The notes under the pieces are model-generated. The model saw only the letters and a program-made list of their open reading frames with translations. It made no database searches and had not been told where the DNA came from. The translations under genes were made by a program, and so were the position numbers. Source: Diphasiastrum complanatum (Eukaryota; Streptophyta; Lycopodiopsida; Lycopodiales; Lycopodiaceae). Taken from it: a stretch of 64,000 nt of DNA. The DNA lies in NCBI GenBank assembly GCA_029204225.1, contig CM055109.1, positions 17,477,590 to 17,541,589 of the forward strand, read 5' to 3'. Shown in pieces: positions 43,846 through 55,389 of the stretch (its first letter is position 1; every line of letters begins with the position of its first letter).

Positions 43846-46643
43846 AAAATTCAATAGTTGGAGGTATATTTCTGGAAAATGGTTGAAGATTGGACCCTAT
43901 ATTGGATATAGGATGGTCAGATAGTCCTTTTGATTTTCTGATGGTCAAATCTAAAAGCAAAGGGTTTTCTTGGAGAGAAAATTGGTGGTATGGGACATCA
44001 GTGATTTCAAAGAGAAAATTCTTGTGTGAGAATGATTTGTAGACTGGTGGTTAGTATTTACATTATTTGTAAATCTAGTAGTTGAAACCATTGGTAAAGC
44101 CTATTTTGGGTATTTGGAGAGGTTATGAGATATAGATCCGGATCCCTCAAGGGTATCTCATAAATTCCAAATCGGAAACCCTTGAAATCTATTTCTCTAT
44201 CAATTTTAAACCTCTACTTTTTAGGAATTTCTTATATCCGAGACAATTGGACTGAGATTTATATAACTCTTTGAAATGTAGAACTTGGTTATGAAGGACT
44301 GTTAAGTTCATGCTTCCATTCAGTTTGTGAATATAGCTCAAAACCAATTGATGTTTTCAATTGATTAAGTGGAATTTAGACTTCCTGAGCCCAAATGATT
44401 ATTTCTATTTGATAGTTGATTATTGAGAGTAATGTTTCTATCACTTGGGGTAAGATATTTTATGATATTAAGGAAAAAGTCTGGGTTGTAATAGTATTGA
44501 ATACTTATTACTGACTTTTTCGAATCTTTGATATCTTATATGTTGTCTCCTGGGAACTTTTTAATCGAAATTGTGAATTTTCTTTTAAAAGAGGGAGAAT
44601 AAAATGATAGGAATCAGACTTTCATGGTATCAACCAGTTGCATAGATTTCCTTTGTGGAATCCAGTTTGTGTGCATTGGTGGAACTATCATGTGGAATAG
44701 AGAAAATCTCTAGTGATTATTTTGAATAATCTAGAACTAGAGAAGATTTGGGGGTTTGTGAGCTGTGAGATATTCATGAATATGGGAAGTAGTGGTAAAG
44801 ATTAAATTAGGTTTACTGATTGGCTACCAAATACCATTTAGTTATGGATTGGATCAATGGAATAAAGCTTTAATCTGAACCTTTTGTCCAAAGATGTCTG
44901 TATAAGTCAGCCTAGTCTTAGTTTGCACACTAAGATCTGAAGTAGGCTGAATGATTGAAGGAATTTTGCTGATAAAAGTATGATAGTTGGAAAACTTATG
45001 ATGTGGAATTATTCACTTCAGAGATCTCCCGGAGATGTTATTTACTCAAGAAAAATAGAATTATCTGTAGCTGAGTTACAAGATTCTCAATGATATATGT
45101 GAGTAACATATGCGGATTTTGGAGGAATCTGCCAGATATTGACATATGTGTTTATGTACTAAGTCATAGTGAGATTTTTCTCACATGTGCACGATTAATC
45201 TTGTGTGGATTTGCTATGTATTCCTAGTTACTAATGTTATCTGGTGCACTTAACCTAGTGGTTGAACATAGACATATGATCAAGTATTGTGTTTGACCAT
45301 TTATTGCAGAGTTAACAGATCTGTTCTGATAGATCTATTGGTTAACTTAAAAGTGATTTGGATATGGATCTAAATGTGGTGTTATACTAGTATAAATAAG
45401 ATCTGCACCTAGACATTTAAGATTTCCAAATCATGAGCAATTAACTTGAGTAGTTGACTTACTCTTGTAGAAATTGGTAAAACGGACAATGTGAAGAGAA
45501 TTCACAGAAAATTGTTTGTTTTGTATATATTACTTGTAAGACACATAATTTATGAGTCATTCAGTAAGGAATTGTGTGCATAGGATACTGACTTCTTGGA
45601 TGAGTATTTCTTAGTTGAGAAATAGACTTGATTCATTAGTGATTGTATTGAGCTCAATTGGATACTGGATCCTAATGGTGCCAAGAATGGTAAACTGAAT
45701 TTTGGGAATTCAGCAGAACTTTGTAATCTCTAGATGTTGTTCTAGGTGATTGTATAAAGTTTATCATATTAAAGAATGGTCTTTAATTACTTTGTTGATT
45801 GTAGAATTTGGAACTTATAATCTGATAAGAATTCGTTTGGAAGAATATTCTTGGAATTCAGTGACTTTCCTTATGGAAAAGATTTCAGAATGATTCATAT
45901 ATTTCCTTAGTTGTATGTTGTACTTATACTCCAGTATCTTCCAATGATTAAGTATGGTTTTGAAATCTTGTAAATTATGATTGACGAATCATAAGATTCT
46001 AAATGTTTATGATTGACGGATCATAAAGTGATACTTAAATATCATTTGAAGATTATAAGTAAATGTAAATATTCTTAAGATAATGAGTAATTCTTGATCA
46101 ATTGGGGTGAGTTAAGGATTTAGATTTGTTAGTTGAACTCTAAATTTCTTTACTCGAGCACATAATTGAGATTGTGTGGATCTCACAGGAATTTTCTTTA
46201 AGTGATTGATTACTTATGAGGATTTGCTTATCTTTCAGATTGTAGTTTATAAATGCTTGTGTACAAAGTTCAGTCTATATCTCCAGTTTTGTAGGAGACA
46301 AATAAATCTATTAAGATACAGATAGATGTTGATTTCTTGCATATGATGCTCGAAACGGAGCTATTACCTCATTAGAATAACTGCAGTACTCTGGTTTGAG
46401 TTATGATTGTTTGAGACTTGATGGATCTCCTAGAGATTTTAGATAACTGAATTGTGGTATCTTGGAATATTTGTACCAAAAAGCCTTATTTTCTACAAGA
46501 AATTGACATGGAATTTTTTTAGCTTTTGGATTTGATTTCTGAAATAAAGTAAATCACCCAGTATTTCATGTAATTGGGATTACTTGAAGGTGATGAGTAT
46601 TTATTCTGGTTAAGATCAACCCATTTGGAAGATTTATATTTTA

Positions 46644-46793
46644 GTGTATCTTTTGCAATTTGAATTAGTATTCATGAGTAGAGGCAAGCAATTTAAATAT
46701 TGTTGCATCTTTGAGTGCTTATTTAGATGGAAAGATGGGACTAAGAATAATGATTCTTGGGAAAGATTTGAAAGCTTAAGGAATAGTTTCATG
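46644..46793 (+). pseudogene. Chromodomain-like C-terminal relic of gypsy integrase
   Basis: In the frame FECLFRWKDGTKNNDSWERF followed by ESLRN, the pattern aromatic-L-x-(R/K)-W-K-G/D...SWE matches the chromodomain core (YLV.WKG....TWE). It lies 60 bp before the polypurine tract, the expected position. A 25-T run follows at 46794-46818. Confidence 0.65.
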
Positions 46794-46855
46794 TTTTTTT
46801 TTTTTTTTTTTTTTTTTTCCGTTCTGAAGACAGAACCTATTTAAGGGAGGAAGAA

Positions 46856-47353
46856 TGTTATGACCATATTCGGTTAAGGACCTGAAATAGTCCTAATATG
46901 GTAGACCGGCCCTCCAGTATTTGAGTTTATTGGTTCCAGTATTTGAGTTTATTGGTCACGCCTAGATATTATTCCACATCGAGGCCTGTTGGTGATTAAT
47001 GACCTTGAGAGGACCCAGACACTCTAATTGAGACATATGGAGTAGTGCATGTACATGTGACTGTTATAGGTAGGAGGTACGCATGTAGAGCTGTAACCTA
47101 TTTATAGTTGACCTGCATGGGAATTGCATGTGCTCATGCACTGGATCCTACTCTCTATATATTGAGGTAGTGATTATTCCGTCGACGACTTGGTCTAGGT
47201 TACCTGATGAGCTTTTCTTCTCTTGATGTCACATTGGCATAGCTTGGGGGCTAGATCCAGGAGGGATCTAGGTTTGGTTGCGTGGTTTTGCTCCACTATC
47301 TCTCTTGTGTTTTCCTATGCTCATCTTAGGGGTTTCCCCTAGTGGTCTTTACA
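46856..47353 (+). repeat. 3' LTR of chromovirus-like element
   Basis: Runs from TGTTATGACC to CTTTACA and is nearly identical to 40436-40932, with scattered substitutions (for example cattggat against cactggat). Confidence 0.9.
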
Positions 47354-47836
47354 CTTTGGTACATACATGACTTTAGAGAGTAGCTTAGACTGATCATTTG
47401 CAAAGCATAATCTTACAGTGCCTTCACCTTTAATAGCTTGTGTGCTATTGTCGCCAAGGTGAACGAATTTTTGAGTACTATAAGGTGTATAGGACTCGAA
47501 ACAGCCAATGAGGCTAGTCATGTGCTGAGTGGCTCCGGAATTCAGGAACCAAGAACTGTCGCCAGATGCCCCTTGATGGTTGGTCATGAAGGCATCATGA
47601 TCCGCTTCTTGAATAGGCTGTGGAGCTTTTTCAGCTGCATTTGCCACTTGATTCGACTGCCCTTTGTTGTCATCTGGCGATTTCCATGTCGTCCGCTTCA
47701 GGTTTCCCTTCTACACCTGTAACAACGTTGTACAATTCTTTTGCCATTAGTACAGTTTTCATCTTCAATTTCCACAGATGGTGATTGGCTCCATCAAACT
47801 TGTCCATGATAGGACTGGCTTTCCCTTGGGAATCCA
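47354..47836 (-). pseudogene. Copia protease and gag start, minus strand, second part of the split element
   Basis: From ATG 47836 the frame begins MDSQGKASPIMDKFDGANHH, then LKMKTVLMAKELYNVVTG, a Gag N-terminus. After a few residues it jumps to a protease frame (SSWFLNSGATQHMTSLIGCF, AIKGEGTVRLCFA, LLSKVMYVPK). The central Gag and zinc knuckle are deleted. The protease active Asp is Asn (NSGA in place of DSGA). Coding continues beyond the chromovirus insertion at 40435. Confidence 0.85.
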
Positions 47837-47985
47837 TGTGGAAGAGTTAGTCTGAGTGATAGGAGAAACTATCAGTGATTTAAGTATGAAAATATGATAC
47901 TGAAAAAAAATACAGAACAAGAAAACAATTATTCTATCGGCTAGTAGAGTCTTTCACTGTGGAAGCTTATCAAGCTATGAAAGTA

Positions 47986-47997
47986 GCTCTGATACCA
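47986..47997 (-). other. Primer binding site, initiator tRNA-Met type
   Basis: Minus strand TGGTATCAGAGC, abutting an LTR end (CTCCAACA). Confidence 0.9.
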
Positions 47998-48480
47998 TGT
48001 TGGAGAGAGGGAGATGAACGAGTTGAGAAAAGGTGTCGTATGTTAGAAACGAAAAATAAGCTCAAAGAGGTAAGACGAATACGAACGAGAAACGAACTCG
48101 AACAAAAAATGTTCGTGTGCAGCGGAACGAGCTATACGACTCTCTCTGAAGGCACAAACAAAACGGTAGTGATGGGAATCACAGTTGTTCTTGATTACGT
48201 AGACAAATTTTAATAAATGAATGAAGCTCCAAAAGAATGGTTTGTCGCAAATAGTAAGACAAACTATTCATCGTGAATGATTCACGAAGAGCTAGATGGT
48301 GCTCGACTGATAATTAGTCGCGAATGGTTCGTGAAAGACAAGACTAAATGTTAGTCATCTATTACCAGAAAGAACAACTAGAAAGATCAGACAGAATGAA
48401 TGGTAAGAATAGCTCAGCGAAGGTTTCTGAAGCTCTAAACCTATTCGGTGAACGTTTTCCAAATTTGTGGCGAAGGTTCA
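47998..48480 (-). mobile_element. 5' LTR of the split minus-strand copia (upper end approximate)
   Basis: The lower end is fixed by the PBS. The upper end lies between about 48380 and 48480, where plus-strand copia gag begins. It contains repeated ttcgcgaatggttcgtgaa- and cgtgaatgattcacg-like dyads (48262-48340). Confidence 0.55.
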
Positions 48481-48519
48481 TCCTTCGCCCAGGTACATAG
48501 CTCAAACCAGAAGGTGATA

Positions 48520-48666
48520 CAGCCAACATCACCAAGTGGAGACTGAAAGATGGCAAAGCATTTGCCATGATCACCCTCAACATCAAGGATACTTAAATCA
48601 GTCACATACGTGTTGCCCAGACTGCTAAGAATGCATGGGACATCTTAGAAAAGTGTCTTTAAGCGA
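48520..48666 (+). pseudogene. Copia gag fragment, plus strand
   Basis: Reads ITKWRLKDGKAFAMITLNIKD, a stop, then HIRVAQTAKNAWDILEKCL, a UBN2-type Gag segment. It is cut off by LTR sequence on both sides; it belongs to an older plus-strand copia. Confidence 0.75.
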
Positions 48667-48669
48667 AGA

Positions 48670-49040
<371 letters not shown>

Positions 49041-49988
49041 GGAAGCGCAATTTGCTTCCGAAGGGTAATGGCCCCAAGCAGTCTCGCACCTTTTCAATGA
49101 ATCCAAATTCCTGCCAGTTTTCCACCATTGTGACATAGCGAGAGGACATGAAGGCCGCTCTATAATAGAGTTGGGTGGTCATCTTCCGAGTGGAGGGCTA
49201 CGTTGGGTTGATCCTTATCGGGTCTAGTAGCATTGGATTTATATTTGTGGCCAAAATCAAGTTGCTGCAGCCTCAGGTCATCGACCGTTAAACCTTTTGA
49301 AACCCTTGGAATCACTGGCTATTTGACAACTTTAGTGCGTGGCAGCTTTGTTGGCCATGGGTCTCTTCTTTTGATCGGCACATATAAGGGATCAGTCCTC
49401 TTCCAAGATGGCACCCTTAGATATTTGTGCAGCCTCCTGCTATCTTTCAAGATTCTATTCCTCCATTCAGTTGTGGCTAAAATGCGGTAATGATCTCGGC
49501 CCTCGTGGAATATTGGCTTTGGTCAATGTCGTCCTTCCTGCCCCTCATACTTTGGGATATTTTCTTTCGAACCTTTCGAATTCTCAGGAATCAGCCATTT
49601 GGAGTCTTGGCTTGACTGGTGGGATTGCCTTGCATGGTTGTTGTGACTTTGTCAGGTATTCATCCAACACCTTGGCAGCTGTATTACCTTTTCTAGCCCT
49701 TTCGCTTGATGAGGGCTCAACTTCACCCGCATTAAAGTCAGCAGGAGGCGAGAATCTTCATGTTTCCGGCAGATTAGCCTGGGAGTCGTCATATCCACCA
49801 GCGTTAGTGTTAGTCTCAGGAATGTCAAGTGGGGTTTGATCTGGTGAAATTGGCATGAGAATGACGGGTTTAGTAGGAACGAGATTCTCAATGAGGTTGT
49901 ACGCAACACCGGGGGAACTAAGTTGTTTTAGGGACTTGTCCCATCGGGCTTTGTACGTCCCAGGAGGTCCTTGGTGTGGTCTCAGAAG
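49041..49988 (-). pseudogene. Degenerate coding DNA following the coiled-coil ORF, not recognised
   Basis: Minus-strand frames show stretches such as PPGTYKARWDKSLKQLSSPG and NLIENLVPTKPVILMPISPD with stops between. They are probably the C-terminal continuation of the ORF at 49989-51830. I recognise no domain. Confidence 0.35.
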
Positions 49989-50697
49989 TCAGCTTAGAGG
50001 AGGTTGAGAGGATGAGGGTGGAGGAATGGAATAAGTAGGAATGAATATTTGGGAGAAATCGAAGGCAGAATAGTAAGAGGTTTTATAGTTAGATGGGGAG
50101 ATAGAGAAACTCCTAGAAGCAGCCTCAGTCCTCTTGTCGTCCGATCCCAAGCTTCCATCGAACTGATGGGTGGATCCATCATAACCAGCCACTTCGTCAA
50201 CTCCGTCATTGCCCCTGGGCCTCTGATCAAAAATTCCTGCCTGGGCCTTGCACGTCGTGTTCCATAATTGGTTCACTTTGTCCAGGATTTGTTGCAGGGC
50301 CTTCGTCACCTCTTCTAGCTGTTTCTGGGACTCGAGAATGACCTTTGCTTGCTTTGCTACAACATACTCGAAATTTTTCTTGTTTGCTTCTCTCTCTTGA
50401 ATCAAACTTATATACTTTTCCATTCTTATGGCTAAGGCTTGAGGGGCCTGAAACTGGATGTCCTCGGGCTTCACTAGAGGGGCATCAACCGTCATTGCAC
50501 TAGATGATCCATCTCGGGTTTGGCTGATATGGGTCATCTGTTGCTTAAGTTGCTGCTGGATCTCGTTCAATTCTTTTGCTTGCCTGGCCATTGTGGCTTT
50601 CAGCTCCATCATTGAAATTTCTTTTTTCTCTGCCTCTCTTTCTTTTTCTTCTATTTGCTTTTGCTGCTCATCTCATTTTCTTGAACTCATACACTAG
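49989..50697 (-). pseudogene. Coiled-coil ORF copy B, not recognised
   Basis: A 207-codon open frame from 50612, preceded by a broken Glu/Lys-rich stretch to 50697. It has long heptad-type helices (ATMARQAKELNEIQQQLKQQ; AKVILESQKQLEEVTKALQQ), then an acidic Gly/Asp-rich stretch and a Ser/Pro-rich tail (IPPPSSSQPPLS). The architecture parallels 22904-23887, where QKLKATTEQKSKLQQ and a Gly/Asp-rich GPDGGDG stretch occur in the same order. No enzyme motif is present. It looks gag-like or like the accessory ORF of a gypsy lineage. Its N-terminal half is separated from it by an opposite-strand copia integrase fragment. Confidence 0.45.
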
Positions 50698-51405
50698 GAT
50701 GTGCATATTGCTAGCACCAAATCTAATGGAGGTTCATCCATGTTTTTAACCTTCATTGATGACTACTCAAGATATTGTTGGGTGTTCTTACTTTCCTTCA
50801 AGTCTCAAGTATTTGATACTTTTGTAAAATTCAAGCTGTTTGTGGAAAACCATCATAATCATAGCATCAAGATTCTTAGAAGTGACAATGGTGGAGAATA
50901 CATCTCCAATGAGTTCAAGGCCTTTTGTGAGGAGGAAGGGATCAAGGAAGAAACTTCTTGTCCTTACACCCCTCAACAAAATGGAGTTGTTGAAAGAAGG
51001 AATAGAACATTATGTGAACATTCTAAGGCTTTAGGATTGGATGCCTGTTTGCCCAAATCTTTTTGGGGTGAATCTCTTGTATGTGCAAACTACTTGATGA
51101 ATAGGGTGTCTTGCAATGCAATTGAAGGCAAAACTCCTTATGAGATGTTGTATGGAAAGAGACCCAATTATAATCACTTGAAAGTTTTTGGGTGTATATG
51201 TTATGTGCATGTGCCATTGGAAACAAGAACCAAGGAGGATCCATCTTCCACAAGAGGGATCATGCTTGGATATGCAAGCTCAAGCAAGGGCTACAAAATC
51301 TATCTCCCATCCTTGAACAAATTTGATGTTTCAAGGGATGTTATCTTTGATGAACATAATATGCATGTGCTTGAAGATCGGCTATCGTCTGGCCTTGTTG
51401 TTTGA
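50698..51405 (+). pseudogene. Copia integrase fragment with open frame and intact catalytic triad
   Basis: An uninterrupted 234-codon frame covers TFIDDYSRYCWVFLLSFKSQ, ILRSDNGGEYISNEFKAFCE, TPQQNGVVERRNRTLCEHSK, SFWGESLVCANYLMNR, LKVFGCICYVHVPLETRTKE and VSRDVIFDEHN. All three acidic residues of the DD35E core are present. There is no N-terminal zinc region, protease, RT or LTR, and the homology starts and stops abruptly inside the opposite-strand coiled-coil ORF. It is a partial copy, not an element. The family matches the 53908 copia in motif wording but is better preserved. Confidence 0.85.
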
Positions 51406-51830
51406 CCTTCTTCTCCAACTCCTTCTGTTGGTTCACCAACTAGTGTACGTGGTAGCTGGTCTCAGACAAGCTTATCATAGAATGCTTGGTTGCCTCTGAG
51501 AGCTCTTCAAGGTTAGAGATGCTTGGGTATTTGTCAAGGGTGTGATGAGGTGGTGTTAGTCCAAAAAATAGTGGTTGATGAGAACGTGGGGGTGGTAATG
51601 GTGAGAATGGAGGGATGATGTTAGTGGTGGTGGTGGATGCGGGAGTGATGGGTGGATTAGTAACTTGGGTGGTAGTGGTGGTGTTAGTTGATGGGATCTG
51701 GACTGATCTGCTTTTCCGTCATCGTCATCTAACTCAATTAGGTATGTAGCATCAAAGTATGTGGATGTGTCTACATTAGTCGAGAGACTATTACAAAAGA
51801 TGCACAACTTTGGTGCAATTATAGACAATG
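51406..51830 (-). pseudogene. N-terminal part of coiled-coil ORF copy B (Pro/His-rich)
   Basis: The minus strand reads a His/Pro-rich low-complexity stretch (PLPPKLLIHPSLPHPPPP in one frame), then a Lys/Glu/Gln helix (QQKELEKKVKQQGQTIADL). Stops are frequent. It corresponds in position to the Pro-rich head of copy A at 23.4-23.9 kb. Confidence 0.35.
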
Positions 51831-52229
51831 TAGAAGTTTAACCTTCCAGAATAAACTATTTTAATATTCTAAAGGATAATTAGAAACTATTTCCAACCTT
51901 TAAAATTTCTAAGAGCCGTTAAACTTTCTACATCATGATTCCTCATGGTCTTACAATACACATGCCATGGAATAGGATCTACTTATAATAGGGTGACATG
52001 GCCACACCCTAGGCTCATACAAAAAGTCGGCTATCTACAAAATTGCCAAGTTGGATTTACAACTGAATTTACAAAATGAATTATATTTAAAATTTTTACA
52101 CGTTTTTAGGAGCCAAATTTGGACTTGTTGCAGATTCGAAATCTGCCAACACGCACTAATACATTATAGGTCCTATAATTATGGCCACAAAGATTGTAAC
52201 CAGGACCTCTACAACTGCAATCACGAACT
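51831..52229. other. No gene recognised
   Basis: Short AT-rich interval between the coiled-coil ORF remains and the C-terminus of the DUF7869-like gene. It contains one copy of the word acaatacacatgccatgg, also seen near 34975. Confidence 0.4.
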
Positions 52230-53907
52230 TTACTCATCAATATCAGCTGCACATTCATCGGATAACTTGGACAAGTATTCTTTGATGTGTGCCACTGATA
52301 TTTCCGGAATAGATATTGATTTTTCCACAGTATAGCCATGTGCTTTAATTATTTTTTTTGCCTTTGATTTCCATACATGAACAACAGTATTTACATCCAT
52401 ATATTTCGTCATTGTTCAAAATCCATTGTTTCTCTAAGCAATTTTTGTACAGCTTTGAGTTGTCAAGTTGTCTCTGATTTCTATGCCATTGCTTAGATTT
52501 TGGTTGGTACCATAATGCTTTAAACTCTGTGGTCAAGCCTTCTGAGTTTTTCTTCACTTCGATAACTTTTGCCACCCAAATAGGTATGGAACCCTCCACA
52601 ACATCTTCATCTTGAGGCCGCATTGCAACGAACTTGTCCAACACAACTTCTCTATGTGGGATGAAGTCAACCAAAGGTGCATCAGGTTTTCGCCCACAAA
52701 ACCTCCAGGGTAATAACTCTACATCCATTTCGACCTCATTGATCAAAGTTGATACAAATGAATCGAAAGTGGTTGCCAAGGATTGTGGCCAAAAATCCTC
52801 TTGGCTATACATTGATCCTAACAACATCTTTTCTTTGAAAAGATATTCGACAAGTTTTGTGGTTTCAACCACACATGCATCATTGCGATCCTTGTATTCT
52901 GAAAACTTTTGGCTCGTGAACTACAAATAATCAATAAAGAACATTATTCCTTTCATTTCATCTGGCTCCAGATCCTTCATGGATGCTAGAAAGATGACTT
53001 CATCTTTTGAAGGTACACGTTGCAACAATTTGAAAGGCTCGCTCCATGAGTGTTCTCCATCATTAGAATAGTATTTCCATTGCATGGTTGGCTCACCATT
53101 CAACATTTGAAAACAAAAATAGCGAGGATTGGTGTGTCCTTCTAAGCTGTCATTTCCTTGAGCAATACAAGGATCTATAAATTGTTTCCAGTCAACCATT
53201 CGTTCCAGTATTCATACTTCAGTGCTTTTGCTTCGACCGCCACCTATCTTGTCACCAATTCGTGCTAGCATATCTAGCATTGTATAAACTGATTTGGACT
53301 CCAAAGCCCTAGTTATGACACTGAAAACCTGATCTATGTCTTCATGTGTGTGGCCAACCAAAAGAAATTCCATTTCTACCTTTTGGAAGATGTTATGTGC
53401 CACTAACATACAACAAAGACCAAAAATAAATTTGTTCTTGTTCTCCCTCCAACAATTGTCAGCTTGAATACGTAAAATCGGAGGTAAGCTACAGCGTGAT
53501 GCTTGTACCTTTCTTATTGCTCACATTATTGATGTGGCAACTTGATTGCTACCATGAGCATGCAAGGTATCAATCCAAACGTCACAGAGCAACTTGAATC
53601 CATGAACCAATACCCCACTAACATGTGTTTTCAAAAATCGATTACCCTCTAATCTGGGAGGAGTCTTATTGAAATGGGCTAATGTTGTTGTATTTTAATC
53701 CATTTCATCAATGATGAGACACAAAGACTACTCAGGACATGATCTTGACTCTTCTTTCCAATATGCATACAATTTTCTGGAATAGAAAACATGATGTAGA
53801 TGACGACCTCTCAATGCAACATACCGATCATCAGGAGTTGTCTCTATTGCATTTTTAAGGTCGTCACATGTTTTGCATTTGGACATTCTTTGTCTTGTTG
53901 GAGTCTT
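52230..53907 (-). pseudogene. DUF7869-like protein, C-terminal part (gene split by copia)
   Basis: The minus strand reads KTPTRQRMSKCKTCDDLKNAI, RGRHLHHVFYSRKLYAYWKE, a stop in place of a residue, SLCLIIDEMD, RLEGNRFLKTHVSGVLVHGF, LRIQADNCWRENKNKFIFGL and EFLLVGHTHEDIDQVFSVI. Further frames (MVDWKQFIDPCIAQGN; CGRKPDAPLVDFIPHRE; KSISIPEISVAHIKEYLSKL) run to a stop at 52230-52232. The DEMD, DNCxxENKN and VGHTHEDIDQxFS motifs are, from memory, the hallmark of proteins annotated DUF7869 in plants, oomycetes and animals. The spaced acidic residues are compatible with a transposase-like RNase H fold, but that is inference. At least three stops or shifts break the frame. The N-terminal part is at 60115-61349. 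Confidence 0.65.
53903..53907. repeat. Target-site duplication GTCTT (partner 60110-60114)
   Basis: GTCTT flanks TGTGAAG at 53908 and ACTTCACA at 60109 exactly, and the minus-strand host frame continues on both sides. Confidence 0.95.
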
Positions 53908-54616
53908 TGTGAAGATTATTAAAATATTATCTTCCTATCTCGAGTTTGGGGCCATGTCCATGGTTATTTCCATTGTATTTCATGTTGTACATAAAAGGTA
54001 TGTGAATTGACACACATAACCTTCTAGTATTCAATTTTGATGACATGCAGAAGTTTAGATAGCATGCAATGTCATAATGTATGCATGCAAGCCACATGCA
54101 ATCAATGCATGCAACATGCAAAGTGGATTCTATGATCTACACATGTCTAGGCAGTTTTATGAGTTGACATGCAGTACATGCAATATCCATGCATGCAGTT
54201 ACACATGTGAATCTCTGGTAGGTGAATTAGTTCAATTAAGTGGATTTTCCATACAACTCCACTGTAGGAATTCGAGTCTCTCTCATGTAGGGAGATCTTG
54301 GCATGTTTTGCCATATTGTAAATAATGAGATTTTGGTGTTTTGGACTCATTCTCTCTCTCTATCCGAGTTTTCTATCATTGATTTTCTCTCTCTACCCGA
54401 GAGCAGCCTGTTTTTTCCATACTGAGCAGTTAGAATTATTTCTGACATTTATTTCTCATAGTGAGAAGTTAGATTTTTTCATCAGATGTATGCCATTGTG
54501 CTCTTGCCATAGATTTTTCAAGTATACTGTTCTCTGATCAATCTTGTGCAATCACAACACCTCAGTAAGATCCTGTAGGGTGTGTGGTGAAGTTCACACG
54601 TGCTAAAAACTTCACA
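53908..54616 (+). repeat. 5' LTR of the complete copia
   Basis: Runs from TGTGAAGATT to ACTTCACA. It contains a dense block of CATGCA/TGCATG motifs (54045-54200), an ACACATGTG palindrome and C/T-rich stretches (54347-54400). The PBS follows directly. Confidence 0.95.
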
Positions 54617-54628
54617 TGGTATCAGAGC
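54617..54628 (+). other. Primer binding site, initiator tRNA-Met type
   Basis: TGGTATCAGAGC immediately after the LTR. Confidence 0.95.
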
Positions 54629-55389
54629 TTCATACTTTGAAGAGGTGAGGGTGTATACATAAGATCATCAGTGCTTTTGCTTGCAGGAACTCGGATTTGG
54701 GAGAGGGATTCAAACTCGTTGAGAGACAAGCTATATTTGATCATAAGTGGATGAAAACGAGCCTGATCTGTTCCAGCAGAGCGCTGTACGGACAAAGAGC
54801 TCACATGTGTGAAATCAATTTTCATTAATTGAGTGCTACTTCTCTAGATTTGATCCAAATTTGATGTTTAATAGTTTGTTGGATAGGTATTGAAGAGTAG
54901 AATGTGTTGCTTGAGTTTCTAAACCAATTTGATTTGTTTTTAGAAGAGTTTTAGGCAATCAGAGAGTTTGAGAGGGTACTCAACTCGTGGAATATGCCAA
55001 AGTGAGCACACATCTGTCTTTTTCACCAATTTCATCATTTTTCATTGTCAATTGAGTAGAATTGGATAGAAGTGAGTGTTTTGAGGTCTTAGACTTTTCA
55101 TTTCACACAAATTACTGTGTTTGAGTTGAAAGTAAGTTCCTAGAGAGTTTTTCAGTTCTTTGAAACTCGTGGGAGAGATAGACTTCTTACTTGCATGTGC
55201 TTCTTTTTTGTGACTGAAGCAAGATCCAAATTCAGGATAGATTGATTTTATGTGTTGAGAATTTGTTCTCACATCTGTTGCTAGATTTCGTAGGTTGGAT
55301 CAATATCAGTGTTAGATCCTAGATTGAGATAGTAAGCAACATCCTTTCAACTCCATTTTTAGTCATTACTATAATTTCTCATATAGAAG
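54629..55389 (+). other. Untranslated leader of the complete copia
   Basis: About 760 nt with no coding signal, ending at the gag ATG at 55390. A CTCACATGTGTGAAA palindromic word is at 54792-54806. Confidence 0.7.

Larger units (their letters stand above)
40436..47353 (+). mobile_element. Complete but decayed chromovirus-like Ty3/gypsy element, 6918 bp
   Basis: The element has a target duplication CTTTG, two ~497-bp LTRs, a tRNA-Met-type PBS at 40934 and a purine tract (TTTAAGGGAGGAAGAA) ending at 46855. No long ORF survives in the 5.9-kb interior. Two coding relics identify it: an RT palm trace (MNEVSRPY, stop, then LVLFLDDIVIYCEN) at 43756-43845 and a chromodomain-like tail just before the polypurine tract. 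A chromodomain at the end of integrase defines chromoviruses. It inserted into the minus-strand copia of 39.5-48 kb. The LTRs differ from each other at scattered sites, so the insertion is old but younger than the copia. Confidence 0.85.

Noticed and set aside
40436-47353. Segmental duplication of ~500 bp (40.4 and 46.9 kb)
   Set aside because: The copies are the two LTRs of one element with PBS, purine tract and target duplication.
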